This document shows positions 1 to 7,339 of a stretch of 36,535 nt of DNA, piece by piece. The stretch comes from JANNWF01 sp052390415. Lineage in GTDB: Bacteria > Pseudomonadota > Gammaproteobacteria > Xanthomonadales > Xanthomonadaceae. Each line of letters begins with the position of its first letter. Within the stretch, counting starts at the first letter, position 1. Location: positions 1-36,535 of the forward strand of contig JBQTGY010000108.1 in NCBI GenBank assembly GCA_052390415.1, given 5' to 3'. Below the pieces are notes generated by a model that was given only the letters and a program-made list of their open reading frames with translations, ran no database searches and was not told the DNA's origin. The translations under genes were made by a program, and so were the position numbers.

Positions 1-105
1 GGCTGGGCTTCTCCGTTTTTTTCGTGGCGGCGTACGCGGCTATTGTTGGGGGCAGGGCCGCCATGCGGGGCTCCCCCCGCCCCTACAAGGGCCTGGTGAG
101 CGAGG

Positions 106-170
106 TAGGGTGCGTCTTGACGCACCGGCTTCGGTTCAAGCCACGTGCTGGTGCGTCAAGACGCACCCTA
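106..170. repeat. REP-like doublet: 21-bp perfect inverted repeat whose arms are themselves hairpins
   Basis: Positions 106-126 and 150-170 are exact reverse complements (21 of 21), separated by 23 bases. Each arm also contains its own 18-base hairpin, GGTGCGTC and GACGCACC around two bases (109-126 on the left). This nested symmetry is the layout of REP/BIME-type extragenic palindromes. It sits upstream of the DUF1800 gene and argues that this stretch is not coding, although the reading frame is open through its right arm. Bases 1-105 hold nothing else I can support. Confidence 0.8.
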
Positions 171-264
171 TGACATGTTTGTGCGAGTTCGTCATGTGGC
201 CTTGCGTCAAGGGAATCGCGGATCGGTCTGCTGGCACAAAACGGCGCTTGGGAGCAATCATCAC

Positions 265-2103
265 ATGACGGTCTTCACATTCAAGTTTGCTCATCGACTG
301 GTTGGGCTTGCCTGCGCGGCAACGCTTGCACTGGCGAGTCCGACGCATGCCGCAACCCACATCTTCAGCGGCAGTTTCAGTAGCCCAGCCGAAGGCCCCC
401 ACAGCCGTGCCGAAGCCTCGCGCTTTCTGACCCAAGCAACGTTCGGGCCAACGGCTGCCGAGATCGACCGGCTGGCGACGATGGGCTACAACGCGTGGCT
501 GACCGAGCAACTGGCGCGCCCGGCTTCCTTGCAGTTGCCGTTTCTCGATCAACGGATCATGGAGTACATCAACGCCGGCCAGCCGATCCAGGTCTGGCAG
601 GACAGTCGGCAAGACATCTGGTTCAGGAATGTCTTGTTCGGCAACGACCAGCTGCGCCAACGCGTGGCGTTTGCGCTGTCGCAGATCTTCGTGATCTCCG
701 ATCAGAACGGCTCGCTGGAAGGCAATCCCACCGCGATTGCGCACTTCTACGACATCCTCGCCAACCGTGCTTTCGGCAACTACCGGCAGCTGCTGGAGGA
801 CGTGACGCTGAATCCGTCGATGGGCAGTTATCTGTCGATGATCAAGAATCGCAAGCCCGACGAAGCGCTGAACATCCGGCCGGACGAAAACTACGCGCGC
901 GAGATCATGCAACTGTTCTCGGTAGGTCTGGTGCGCCTCAACAATCAGGGTCAGCCGTTGGACGGTGACGTCGGCACGGCGGGCGTGCAAACGATTCCGA
1001 CCTACTCACAGGACACGATTCGAGGTCTGGCGCATGTGTTTACGGGCTGGAACTACTCGACCTGCACACCACCGACGCCCGAGCAAAACGAACAAGGCTT
1101 CAGCTGGTGGCATTGGGAATATTGCCCGACTGGTCCCGAGGCCCAGGATTGGCGGCTGCATCCCGGCTGGCGCACACCGATGTTTCCCTGGGGCGAGAAC
1201 ACTGGCCTCGGTGTGCTCTATCACGCCAGCGTCGGCACCAAACAACTGCTGAATTATCCGGGCGTCAGCTTGCCAAGCGGCGTGTTACCGGCCGGCGGAA
1301 CGGCGCGCAACAACATGCAGGCGGCGCTCAACAACGTCTTCAATCATCCGAATGTGGGGCCGTTCATCGGTCGCTTGTTGATTCAGCGCTTGACCACGAG
1401 CAACCCCTCGCCCGCCTACATCGGCCGGGTCGCCACCGTGTTCAACAATAATGGACAGGGAGTACGCGGCGACCTCGGTGCCACGGTGCGCGCAATTCTG
1501 CTGGACCCGGAAGCGCGCAATCCGGCCGCCGCCCCGGCTCACTTCGGCAAACTGCGCGAGCCGCTGTTGCGGGTCACCCAACTCTGGCGGGCCTTGGACG
1601 CGCGCTCCAACAATGGCGCGGTTAACGAAGGTTGGCCAGATTATTACGGCGCGCAAGCGGTGCAGCGCTCGCCGACGGTGTTCAACTTTTTCCTGCCCAA
1701 CTACAGCCTGCCTGGCGAGATCGCCACCCTGGGTCTGAGTTCGCCGGAATTCCAGATCACCACTGACACGTACATCACCCGCCTGAGCAATGAGTTGGGC
1801 GGCAAGATTTTCTGGTTCTGGCGCGGCAATCCGGGCCTGGGTGACTACGACCCGGTGCAGATCGACATTGCGCCCTATGTCGCCAGCGCCCATCAGGTCG
1901 ACCGCCTGATCGACACCTTCGACTTGCTGCTGATGGGCCGGCGCATGTCGTTGCCGATGTACCTGTTGCTGCGCAGTCATTTGAACGAGATCAGCATTGC
2001 CGATGTGCCATGGGATGTAGGAGGGCTCAATGGTCGTCGTGAACGTGTGCAAGACGCGTTGTGGTTGATAACAACCTCGCCCGAATATGTGGTGGAGCAA
2101 TAG
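265..2103 (+). CDS. DUF1800 family exported protein
   Basis: This 612-residue protein matches the DUF1800 family as I know it: an early FLTQATFGPT segment, DQLRQRVAFALSQIF, YAREIMQLFSVGL and RGLAHVFTGWN. The family is usually exported and has no settled biochemical role. I start it at the ATG at 265, which gives a clean signal peptide (positive n-region, hydrophobic core, cleavage near SPTHA-AT at about residue 29) and has GGGAG ten bases upstream. The frame stays open back to 145, but that extension would translate one arm of a palindromic repeat and bury the signal peptide. The stop is four bases before the DUF1501 gene, so the two are one transcription unit. DUF1800 and DUF1501 genes are neighbours in many bacteria, which supports both calls. 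Family assignment is firm; function is unknown. Confidence 0.9.
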   Translation: MTVFTFKFAHRLVGLACAATLALASPTHAATHIFSGSFSSPAEGPHSRAEASRFLTQATFGPTAAEIDRLATMGYNAWLTEQLARPASLQLPFLDQRIMEYINAGQPIQVWQDSRQDIWFRNVLFGNDQLRQRVAFALSQIFVISDQNGSLEGNPTAIAHFYDILANRAFGNYRQLLEDVTLNPSMGSYLSMIKNRKPDEALNIRPDENYAREIMQLFSVGLVRLNNQGQPLDGDVGTAGVQTIPTYSQDTIRGLAHVFTGWNYSTCTPPTPEQNEQGFSWWHWEYCPTGPEAQDWRLHPGWRTPMFPWGENTGLGVLYHASVGTKQLLNYPGVSLPSGVLPAGGTARNNMQAALNNVFNHPNVGPFIGRLLIQRLTTSNPSPAYIGRVATVFNNNGQGVRGDLGATVRAILLDPEARNPAAAPAHFGKLREPLLRVTQLWRALDARSNNGAVNEGWPDYYGAQAVQRSPTVFNFFLPNYSLPGEIATLGLSSPEFQITTDTYITRLSNELGGKIFWFWRGNPGLGDYDPVQIDIAPYVASAHQVDRLIDTFDLLLMGRRMSLPMYLLLRSHLNEISIADVPWDVGGLNGRRERVQDALWLITTSPEYVVEQ

Positions 2104-2107
2104 GCCC

Positions 2108-3604
2108 ATGACTTCCTTGAATCGTCGCGACTTCATCCGCCGCAGCCTGTGCGCCACCGCCGGCAGCGCGGCCTTCATGTCCATGCTGGGCAAGCTGGAA
2201 ATGGCGCAAGCTCAGTCCTCCGTGCGTGGCACCTTGTTGGGTGCCGGCAGCGACTATCGCGCCTTGGTGTGCATCTACCTGTACGGCGGCAACGACTGTT
2301 TCAACATGGTGGTGCCGCGTGACAGCGGATATGCGACCTACGCCGCTACTCGCGGCAGCATTGCCTTGCCACAGTCGTCGCTATTGCCGTTGACCACCGC
2401 CGAAGCGCCGTTAGGCGGCGGGCAATTCGGCCTGCATCCCTCGATGACCGGCTTGCGCACCCTGTTCAATGCCGGCCGCGCGGCAGTGATCGCCAATACC
2501 GGACCGCTGGTGCGGCCGGTCAACAAGGCGCTGTATGAAACGCCCGGCACCTTGCTACCGGCGCAGCTGTTCTCGCATTCCGATCAAACCGTGCAGTGGC
2601 AAACCCCGCGTGCCGATACCAGCGCGCGCACGGGCTGGGGCGGCCGTCTGGCGGACATTTTTGCCGGCGACAACGGCAACCCCACGCTGTCGATGAACGT
2701 GTCGCTGGATGGCGACAATGTGTTCCAGGCCGGCATCGATGTGTCGCCCTACTTCATGTCCTCCCAAGGCGTCGAGAGCATCGGCTCCATCGACACCGGT
2801 GCGGCCAATTGCGCCGGCAGCAACGAATGGAATCGCCGTCGATGTGTGACTTTCAACGCGATGATGAATCGTCAGTACGCGCATCCCTTCCAGCGCGCTT
2901 ATGCCGACAAGGTGAAGTCCACGCTGGCGGTGTCGTCGATGCTGCAGGAAGCCTTGGCGACGCAGCCTGACAACGACGTGGTGTATCGACCGTTCTGGGA
3001 TGCGCACGGCTTGGCTTGGAATCCCGCCAACCTCGTCGAACTGCCGCGACTTGCCGCGCAGTTGTTGATGATTGCCCGCGTCATGCGGGTGCGCTCGATG
3101 CTGCAAATGAGTCGGCAGTTGTTTTTTGCCGGGGTCGGCGGCTTCGACACCCATGACAACCAGTTGACCGACCAAGCGCCCCTGATGGCCGACCTGTCGC
3201 AGTCGCTGCTGGCGTTCTACCAAGTGCTGGACAACCCCGCCTTCAATCTGGGCACTCAGGTCACCACCTTCACCGCCTCGGAGTTCGGTCGCACCCTCAC
3301 CAACAACGGCGACGGCACCGACCACGGCTGGGGCGGCCATCATTGGGTGATCGGAAACTCGGTACGCGGCGCGCGCATTTATGGACGCATGCCCAATCTA
3401 TCGGCCAGCGAAAGCAATCCTGATAACGCCGGCTGGGGGCAGATCATTCCGACCCTGTCAGTCGATCAGTACGCCGCCACCCTGGCCACGTGGTTTGGCC
3501 TGGCGCCAGCGGATCGCGACGAGATTTTTCCCAATTTGGTGCACATGAATGGGCCGCTGTTGTCGGTGGCTGGGCCGAATCTGGGATTCATGAACGCGAT
3601 TTGA
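2108..3604 (+). CDS. DUF1501 family protein, Tat-exported
   Basis: The protein has 498 residues. The N-terminus carries a twin-arginine signal (NRRDFIRRS at residues 5-13) followed by a hydrophobic stretch and a likely cleavage after AQA near residue 35, so it should be exported folded. DUF1501 features are LVCIYLYGGNDCFNMVVP near the start of the mature protein and, near the C-terminus, ASEFGRTLTNN followed by GTDHGWGGHHWVIG. The family is related to the alkaline phosphatase/sulfatase superfamily and the DH.WGGHH segment is a plausible metal-binding part. No substrate is known. I prefer the ATG at 2108, four bases after the DUF1800 stop, over the frame-open position at 2087, because it puts the RR motif at the N-terminus. 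It is the last gene of the pair; a convergent carbonic anhydrase gene follows after a palindromic repeat. Confidence 0.9.
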   Translation: MTSLNRRDFIRRSLCATAGSAAFMSMLGKLEMAQAQSSVRGTLLGAGSDYRALVCIYLYGGNDCFNMVVPRDSGYATYAATRGSIALPQSSLLPLTTAEAPLGGGQFGLHPSMTGLRTLFNAGRAAVIANTGPLVRPVNKALYETPGTLLPAQLFSHSDQTVQWQTPRADTSARTGWGGRLADIFAGDNGNPTLSMNVSLDGDNVFQAGIDVSPYFMSSQGVESIGSIDTGAANCAGSNEWNRRRCVTFNAMMNRQYAHPFQRAYADKVKSTLAVSSMLQEALATQPDNDVVYRPFWDAHGLAWNPANLVELPRLAAQLLMIARVMRVRSMLQMSRQLFFAGVGGFDTHDNQLTDQAPLMADLSQSLLAFYQVLDNPAFNLGTQVTTFTASEFGRTLTNNGDGTDHGWGGHHWVIGNSVRGARIYGRMPNLSASESNPDNAGWGQIIPTLSVDQYAATLATWFGLAPADRDEIFPNLVHMNGPLLSVAGPNLGFMNAI

Positions 3605-3641
3605 GCAACGCCGGTTCGTCGGCCGTGGCGCGACAAAGCAA

Positions 3642-3741
3642 GTAGCCCGAATGCAGCGTCAGCGGAATCCGGGGCCTTCGGGAAGATGAGATTTTTTGCC
3701 GCCCTCCCCGAGTGGCGGCCTTCGGCCTACATCCGGGCTAC
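3642..3741. repeat. Interspersed palindromic repeat of the GTAGCCCG(G/A)ATG type
   Basis: The ends 3642-3653 and 3730-3741 are inverted copies of a 12-base sequence with one mismatch. Inside is GCAGCGTCAGCGGAATCCGGGG, the internal part familiar from repeats scattered between genes in xanthomonads and relatives (from memory, not searched). It lies between two convergent genes and may also act in transcript termination. Its right end runs into the carbonic anhydrase gene and supplies that gene's last codons and stop. Confidence 0.65.
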
Positions 3742-4374
3742 GTGCTGGGGATCGGCTGGCGTACCGTCAAAAAAATCGACCACACCTGTATCCAACGAAT
3801 ACTCGGCACCCACCACCAGCAGATCACCGCGCTCGATCAAGCCCTCCAGAAAATCCGATCCGCGCCGCAACTGATTGGCGGCGATACGCACATTCGCCCG
3901 CACGGCCTGATGCAATAGGCGTTCGGGATCGTGCCGAAGCTCGGTTGCCAATAGCGGTTCAACCGCAGGTCGAATGCGCTCAACGATCGAGCCGACGTGA
4001 CGCCACTGGTGCACGGTGGGTTTGAGGATTCCCTCGAGTGTGGCGATCACCGCGCCGCAGCGTGAATGCCCGAGCACCACCACCAATCGCGTGCCGAAGC
4101 GTTCGACCGCAAACTCGACACTGCCGATCTGCGACGGCGCTACGATGTTGCCGGCGATTCGAATCACGAACAGATCGCCCAAACCCTGATCGAACACGAA
4201 CTCGGCCGGCACTCGCGAATCCGAGCAACCCAGCACGATGGCAAAAGGTTCTTGCCCGGCGGCCAATTGGCGACGGCGTGCGCGATCCATCGGATTTTGA
4301 TCGCTGCGCAGATCGTCGACGAAGCGCAGGTTGCCTTCGCGGAGTCGTTGCAGGGCTTCGATGGCGGGAATCAT
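3727..4374 (-). CDS. beta-class carbonic anhydrase
   Basis: This 215-residue enzyme should interconvert CO2 and bicarbonate in the cytoplasm. The beta-class zinc site is complete: Cys50 with the Asp52-Arg54 dyad in the motif CSDSRVP, and His103 and Cys106 in GHSRCGAV. The segment RIAGNIV also fits the family. There is no signal peptide. The ATG at 4374 is preceded by AAGGA about eleven bases away. The gene is divergent from the lipoxygenase gene and convergent with the DUF1501 gene. The last four codons (VARM) and the TAG stop lie in an interspersed repeat, so the natural C-terminus may have been changed by repeat insertion; the catalytic core is untouched. Symbols can, cynT or mtcA are used for relatives and I cannot choose between them. 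Confidence 0.93.
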   Translation of the reverse strand: MIPAIEALQRLREGNLRFVDDLRSDQNPMDRARRRQLAAGQEPFAIVLGCSDSRVPAEFVFDQGLGDLFVIRIAGNIVAPSQIGSVEFAVERFGTRLVVVLGHSRCGAVIATLEGILKPTVHQWRHVGSIVERIRPAVEPLLATELRHDPERLLHQAVRANVRIAANQLRRGSDFLEGLIERGDLLVVGAEYSLDTGVVDFFDGTPADPQHVARM

Positions 4375-4482
4375 GCGTGTTGCGCTTCCTTCGGGTGACT
4401 CAGTCGACCGTGACTGCGGCGCGGATGATCGCCTAAGCGTCAGCCATAAGTCTCAAACATCCGTTTGCCATTCGGATTGCCA

Positions 4483-4511
4483 TGCTTGCGATACCGTCAG
4501 CTGGCTATACT
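4483..4511 (+). promoter_or_regulatory. Possible sigma70-type promoter for the lipoxygenase gene
   Basis: TATACT at 4506-4511 is a good -10 box 69 bases before the lipoxygenase ATG. At 17-base spacing the -35 position reads TGCTTG (4483-4488), which is weak. TTGCGA at 4486 is a better hexamer but only 14 bases away. I regard the -10 as likely and the -35 as unresolved. Confidence 0.3.
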
Positions 4512-4580
4512 CGACCGCACGCTGGCGAAGGGGGATTCAAGCCGCCAGCACTCCTTTGAAACCCGACCGCAGGACTCACC

Positions 4581-6734
4581 ATGCCGATCAAATCGTCGCG
4601 CCTTGAAGCCCTTGTCTGCCTGCCGCAAAAGGCCACACCCGCGCAGCGTGAGGAGCGCCAGTTTCAGCTCTCGTTGGCACGCACCTCCTACAACTACATG
4701 CGCTCCTATCTCGAAGGTGTGCCGATGTCGGCGGACTTGCCGAAGGGCGAAGGCTTCAGTCTGGCATTCGAAGCGCAGGTGTTGAAGGTGTTCGGTCCGA
4801 TGACTGAAAACTTCACCAAAGTCGTCCTCAGTCTGCTCGAACGCGAACTGCAAAGCGACCTGCCGACCGTGGCCTTTCAGAATCTGTTGCAGGCGTTCGA
4901 GACCTTGATGAAGGACTTCAGCCTGCTGCATCCGCGCCGCGATATGGCCGAACTGCAGGCCGTTCTCGACGCCTTGGCAGCGCTGCCCAAGGCGCTGGAG
5001 AATCTGGCCAATTTGCCTAAAGATCTGGAGCAGATGGCGGTTGGCCTGCGCGAAGTCTTTGCGGAGTTCATCCGCACCGGACCTACTGCGTTCCTGAAGT
5101 CATCCCTGTTCGACATGCTGACTCACGATCCGGGCCGCGACTATCTGCAAGCGCAGAGCATTGCCGATTACGAAGCGCAGTTCGATCTGTTGCCGCAACC
5201 GACCATGCTGCGTCTGCAACAGCAAAGCTGGATGCCCCCGCTCGATGCGGTCAATGGCGAGAAGCCGTGTTTGCAGGACTGGTTTTTCGGTTGGCTGCAG
5301 ACCGGTGGTTTCAATACCACCAACCTGCGTGGCGTCGTCGCTTCCGTGCCATCCGGCAGCCAGGCGGTCGCCTTGAGCGCCCTGCAAGCCAAGATGCCGA
5401 TCACCGACGCCATCCTGCAAAACGTGCTGAACGACGTCAGCATCACCTTGCAGGAAGCGATCAGCGCGCAACGCCTGTATGTCTGCGACTTCGCTCAGTT
5501 CGCGGGTGCGACCGCCGACATCCTGCACGGTGAACAACGCTACATCACCGCGCCGATCGCACTGTTCTATTGGAATCCGACCCCGCCGCCCGGTTATCCG
5601 CCGTCAACGAAAGGCGTCTTGCAGCCGATCTGCATCCAGTTGGCGCAGGCGTTTGATGCCGAAGCCGCGCCAATCTTCACTCCCAACGACTGCGCGCACG
5701 CCAACGATCCCAATCGTTTGAAGTGGCGAATCGCCAAGTACATCGTCAACGTCATCACCGCGATCCAGCACGAGGCCGTGGCGCATCTGGGCGACTGCCA
5801 TTTGATTGTCGAACCGATGGTGGTCGCTGCGCATCGGCAGCTGTCCGAGCAGCATCCTTTGCTCAAGCTGCTGATCCCGCATTTCCGCTTCACCATCAAC
5901 ATCAACGACGACGCGATCCACAGCTTGATCGTGCCCGGCGGCGTGGTCGCGACCAATGTCGGTCCGTCCATCGAATCCACCCGTGCCCTGATCGCCAGCG
6001 CGCATCGGGCCTGGCGCTGGGATGACAACAATCCTGATCGAGTTTTCCATCTGCGTGGCGTGGATGCGCTGCCCGCTTTCCCATTCCGCGATGACACCCT
6101 GCTGCTGTGGCAAGCGACCCGTGACTTTGTCAGTGCCTACCTGCGCAGCTATTACGGCAACGATCAGGACGTACGCGAGGACGACGAGTTGCAGGGCTTC
6201 ATCAACGAATTGGTATCGCCGCTTTACGCCGGATTCAAGGGCCTGAATGGCCTGAAATCAGTCGACGAGGAACACGGCAAGGTGCAGATCGACAGCCTCG
6301 ATTATCTGGTCGAGATCGTCGCCCACATCATTTACCTCGCCGGCCCGCAGCATGCATCGGTCAACTACGCGCAGTACCCGTTGATGTCCTACATGCCCTC
6401 CGTCGCGGGCACCATCTATCACGCGATGCCGACGCGCAGCACGCAGCTGAAATCGATCGACGACTGTCTGGCCTGGTATCCGCCGCTGGATGTGGCGCTG
6501 TACACGTTCTCGTTCGAGTACCTGTTGAGCAGCGTGCAGTTCGACACCTTCGGCCACTACGACGCCGATCCACGCACGCCCTACTTCACCGAGCCACACA
6601 TTCAGTCGCTGGCTGCGGACTTCCGCGATGCCTTGGCATTGATCGAAATCGAGATCCGCAAACGCAATCAGACACGGCCCATTCCCTACCCGTATCAATT
6701 GCCGTCGCAGATTCCGAACAGCATCAGTATTTGA
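4581..6734 (+). CDS. Lipoxygenase (non-haem iron fatty-acid dioxygenase)
   Basis: The protein has 717 residues and should insert O2 into polyunsaturated fatty acids to give hydroperoxides. All five iron-ligand positions of the family are visible: His397 and His402 in HEAVAH (followed by HLIVEP), His591 and Asn595 in the motif HASVNYAQYP, and the C-terminal Ile717 in IPNSISI, a tail like that of plant lipoxygenases. Other conserved parts are RLKWRIAKYIV before the first histidine, HPLLKLLIPHFRFT, and SYYGNDQDV. Residues 1 to about 200 are helix-rich without an obvious PLAT domain, and no signal peptide is seen, so a cytoplasmic enzyme is likely. The residue aligning by eye with the Ala/Gly stereocontrol position is Ala (in ININDDA), which would suggest S-type product; this is tentative. 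The start at 4581 has AGGA eight bases upstream. Bacterial lipoxygenases are sparsely distributed. Confidence 0.94.
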   Translation: MPIKSSRLEALVCLPQKATPAQREERQFQLSLARTSYNYMRSYLEGVPMSADLPKGEGFSLAFEAQVLKVFGPMTENFTKVVLSLLERELQSDLPTVAFQNLLQAFETLMKDFSLLHPRRDMAELQAVLDALAALPKALENLANLPKDLEQMAVGLREVFAEFIRTGPTAFLKSSLFDMLTHDPGRDYLQAQSIADYEAQFDLLPQPTMLRLQQQSWMPPLDAVNGEKPCLQDWFFGWLQTGGFNTTNLRGVVASVPSGSQAVALSALQAKMPITDAILQNVLNDVSITLQEAISAQRLYVCDFAQFAGATADILHGEQRYITAPIALFYWNPTPPPGYPPSTKGVLQPICIQLAQAFDAEAAPIFTPNDCAHANDPNRLKWRIAKYIVNVITAIQHEAVAHLGDCHLIVEPMVVAAHRQLSEQHPLLKLLIPHFRFTININDDAIHSLIVPGGVVATNVGPSIESTRALIASAHRAWRWDDNNPDRVFHLRGVDALPAFPFRDDTLLLWQATRDFVSAYLRSYYGNDQDVREDDELQGFINELVSPLYAGFKGLNGLKSVDEEHGKVQIDSLDYLVEIVAHIIYLAGPQHASVNYAQYPLMSYMPSVAGTIYHAMPTRSTQLKSIDDCLAWYPPLDVALYTFSFEYLLSSVQFDTFGHYDADPRTPYFTEPHIQSLAADFRDALALIEIEIRKRNQTRPIPYPYQLPSQIPNSISI

Positions 6735-6743
6735 ATTGGGCGT

Positions 6744-6775
6744 GCTGGTGGCCGGAGAAATTCCCGGCCTCCAGT
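6744..6775 (+). terminator. Stem-loop after the lipoxygenase gene
   Basis: TGGTGGCCGG at 6746-6755 pairs with CCGGCCTCCA at 6764-6773, with one mismatch and an eight-base loop, and the pairing extends a little outward. It starts ten bases after the lipoxygenase stop. No T-run follows, so it is only terminator-like. Confidence 0.4.
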
Positions 6776-6856
6776 GTCCAAGCCATGCAAACGGCGAACT
6801 TCCGCTGCCTTCGGCTGCGCTTCAACAGTCACAATTCGATCTGAGCAGACCAAGCC

Positions 6857-7339
6857 ATGCAGGACAACCCGTTCGCGCCACCCACTTCTGCGTTGGCCGA
6901 CCCACCCACGGCGCCGGGATCGTCAGCAAAAGCAGTGCTGTTTGGCCTCGGAGCCGACATCGGTGGCACGTTGGTGTTCAGCATCGTAATTGGGATTGGC
7001 TACGGCATTTACGTGGTCGGAACGGGAAAGACGGACACAGAAATCGAGCAGGCATTTTCCGACTTGCCATCGCACACTTGGCTTTCGGTCATTGGCTTGC
7101 TCGTGGGCGTGGGCTTTTCTGTACTCGGTGGCTACGTGTGTGCGCGCATTTCGCGCCGCTCCGACTACCAGCTCGGGTTCGTCCTCGGCACGCTTTCAGC
7201 GATTTCGGGCCTGCTGCTGTCGGACCCCTCGCATTCCCCGTCGTACATGGTTGGACTCACAGTCCTGACGCTTGCAGCCGTCTTGCTGGGAACCAAACTC
7301 GGGAAGCCCGACAAGCTTGTCGAAGTTCAAAACCGATAG
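6857..7339 (+). CDS. Small integral membrane protein of unknown function
   Basis: The protein has 160 residues. It begins MQDNPFAPPTSALADPP, a proline-rich cytoplasmic start of the DNPYAPP type often seen on small membrane proteins in xanthomonads, followed by about four hydrophobic segments (roughly residues 23-54, 75-97, 105-119 and 127-145). There is a short basic loop CARISRRSDYQ between segments two and three. No catalytic motif was recognised. The gene follows the lipoxygenase by 122 bases on the same strand, with a stem-loop between them, so co-transcription is uncertain. Its last 13 bases overlap the end of the convergent TonB-dependent receptor gene. Composition and codon use look like real coding sequence. 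Confidence 0.7.
   Translation: MQDNPFAPPTSALADPPTAPGSSAKAVLFGLGADIGGTLVFSIVIGIGYGIYVVGTGKTDTEIEQAFSDLPSHTWLSVIGLLVGVGFSVLGGYVCARISRRSDYQLGFVLGTLSAISGLLLSDPSHSPSYMVGLTVLTLAAVLLGTKLGKPDKLVEVQNR

Noticed and set aside
145..264. N-terminal extension of the DUF1800 gene
   Set aside because: It would translate a palindromic repeat arm and put the signal peptide at residue 41; the ATG at 265 has a ribosome site.
4486..4491. TTGCGA as the -35 of the lipoxygenase promoter
   Set aside because: Only 14 bases from TATACT, too short for a sigma70 promoter.
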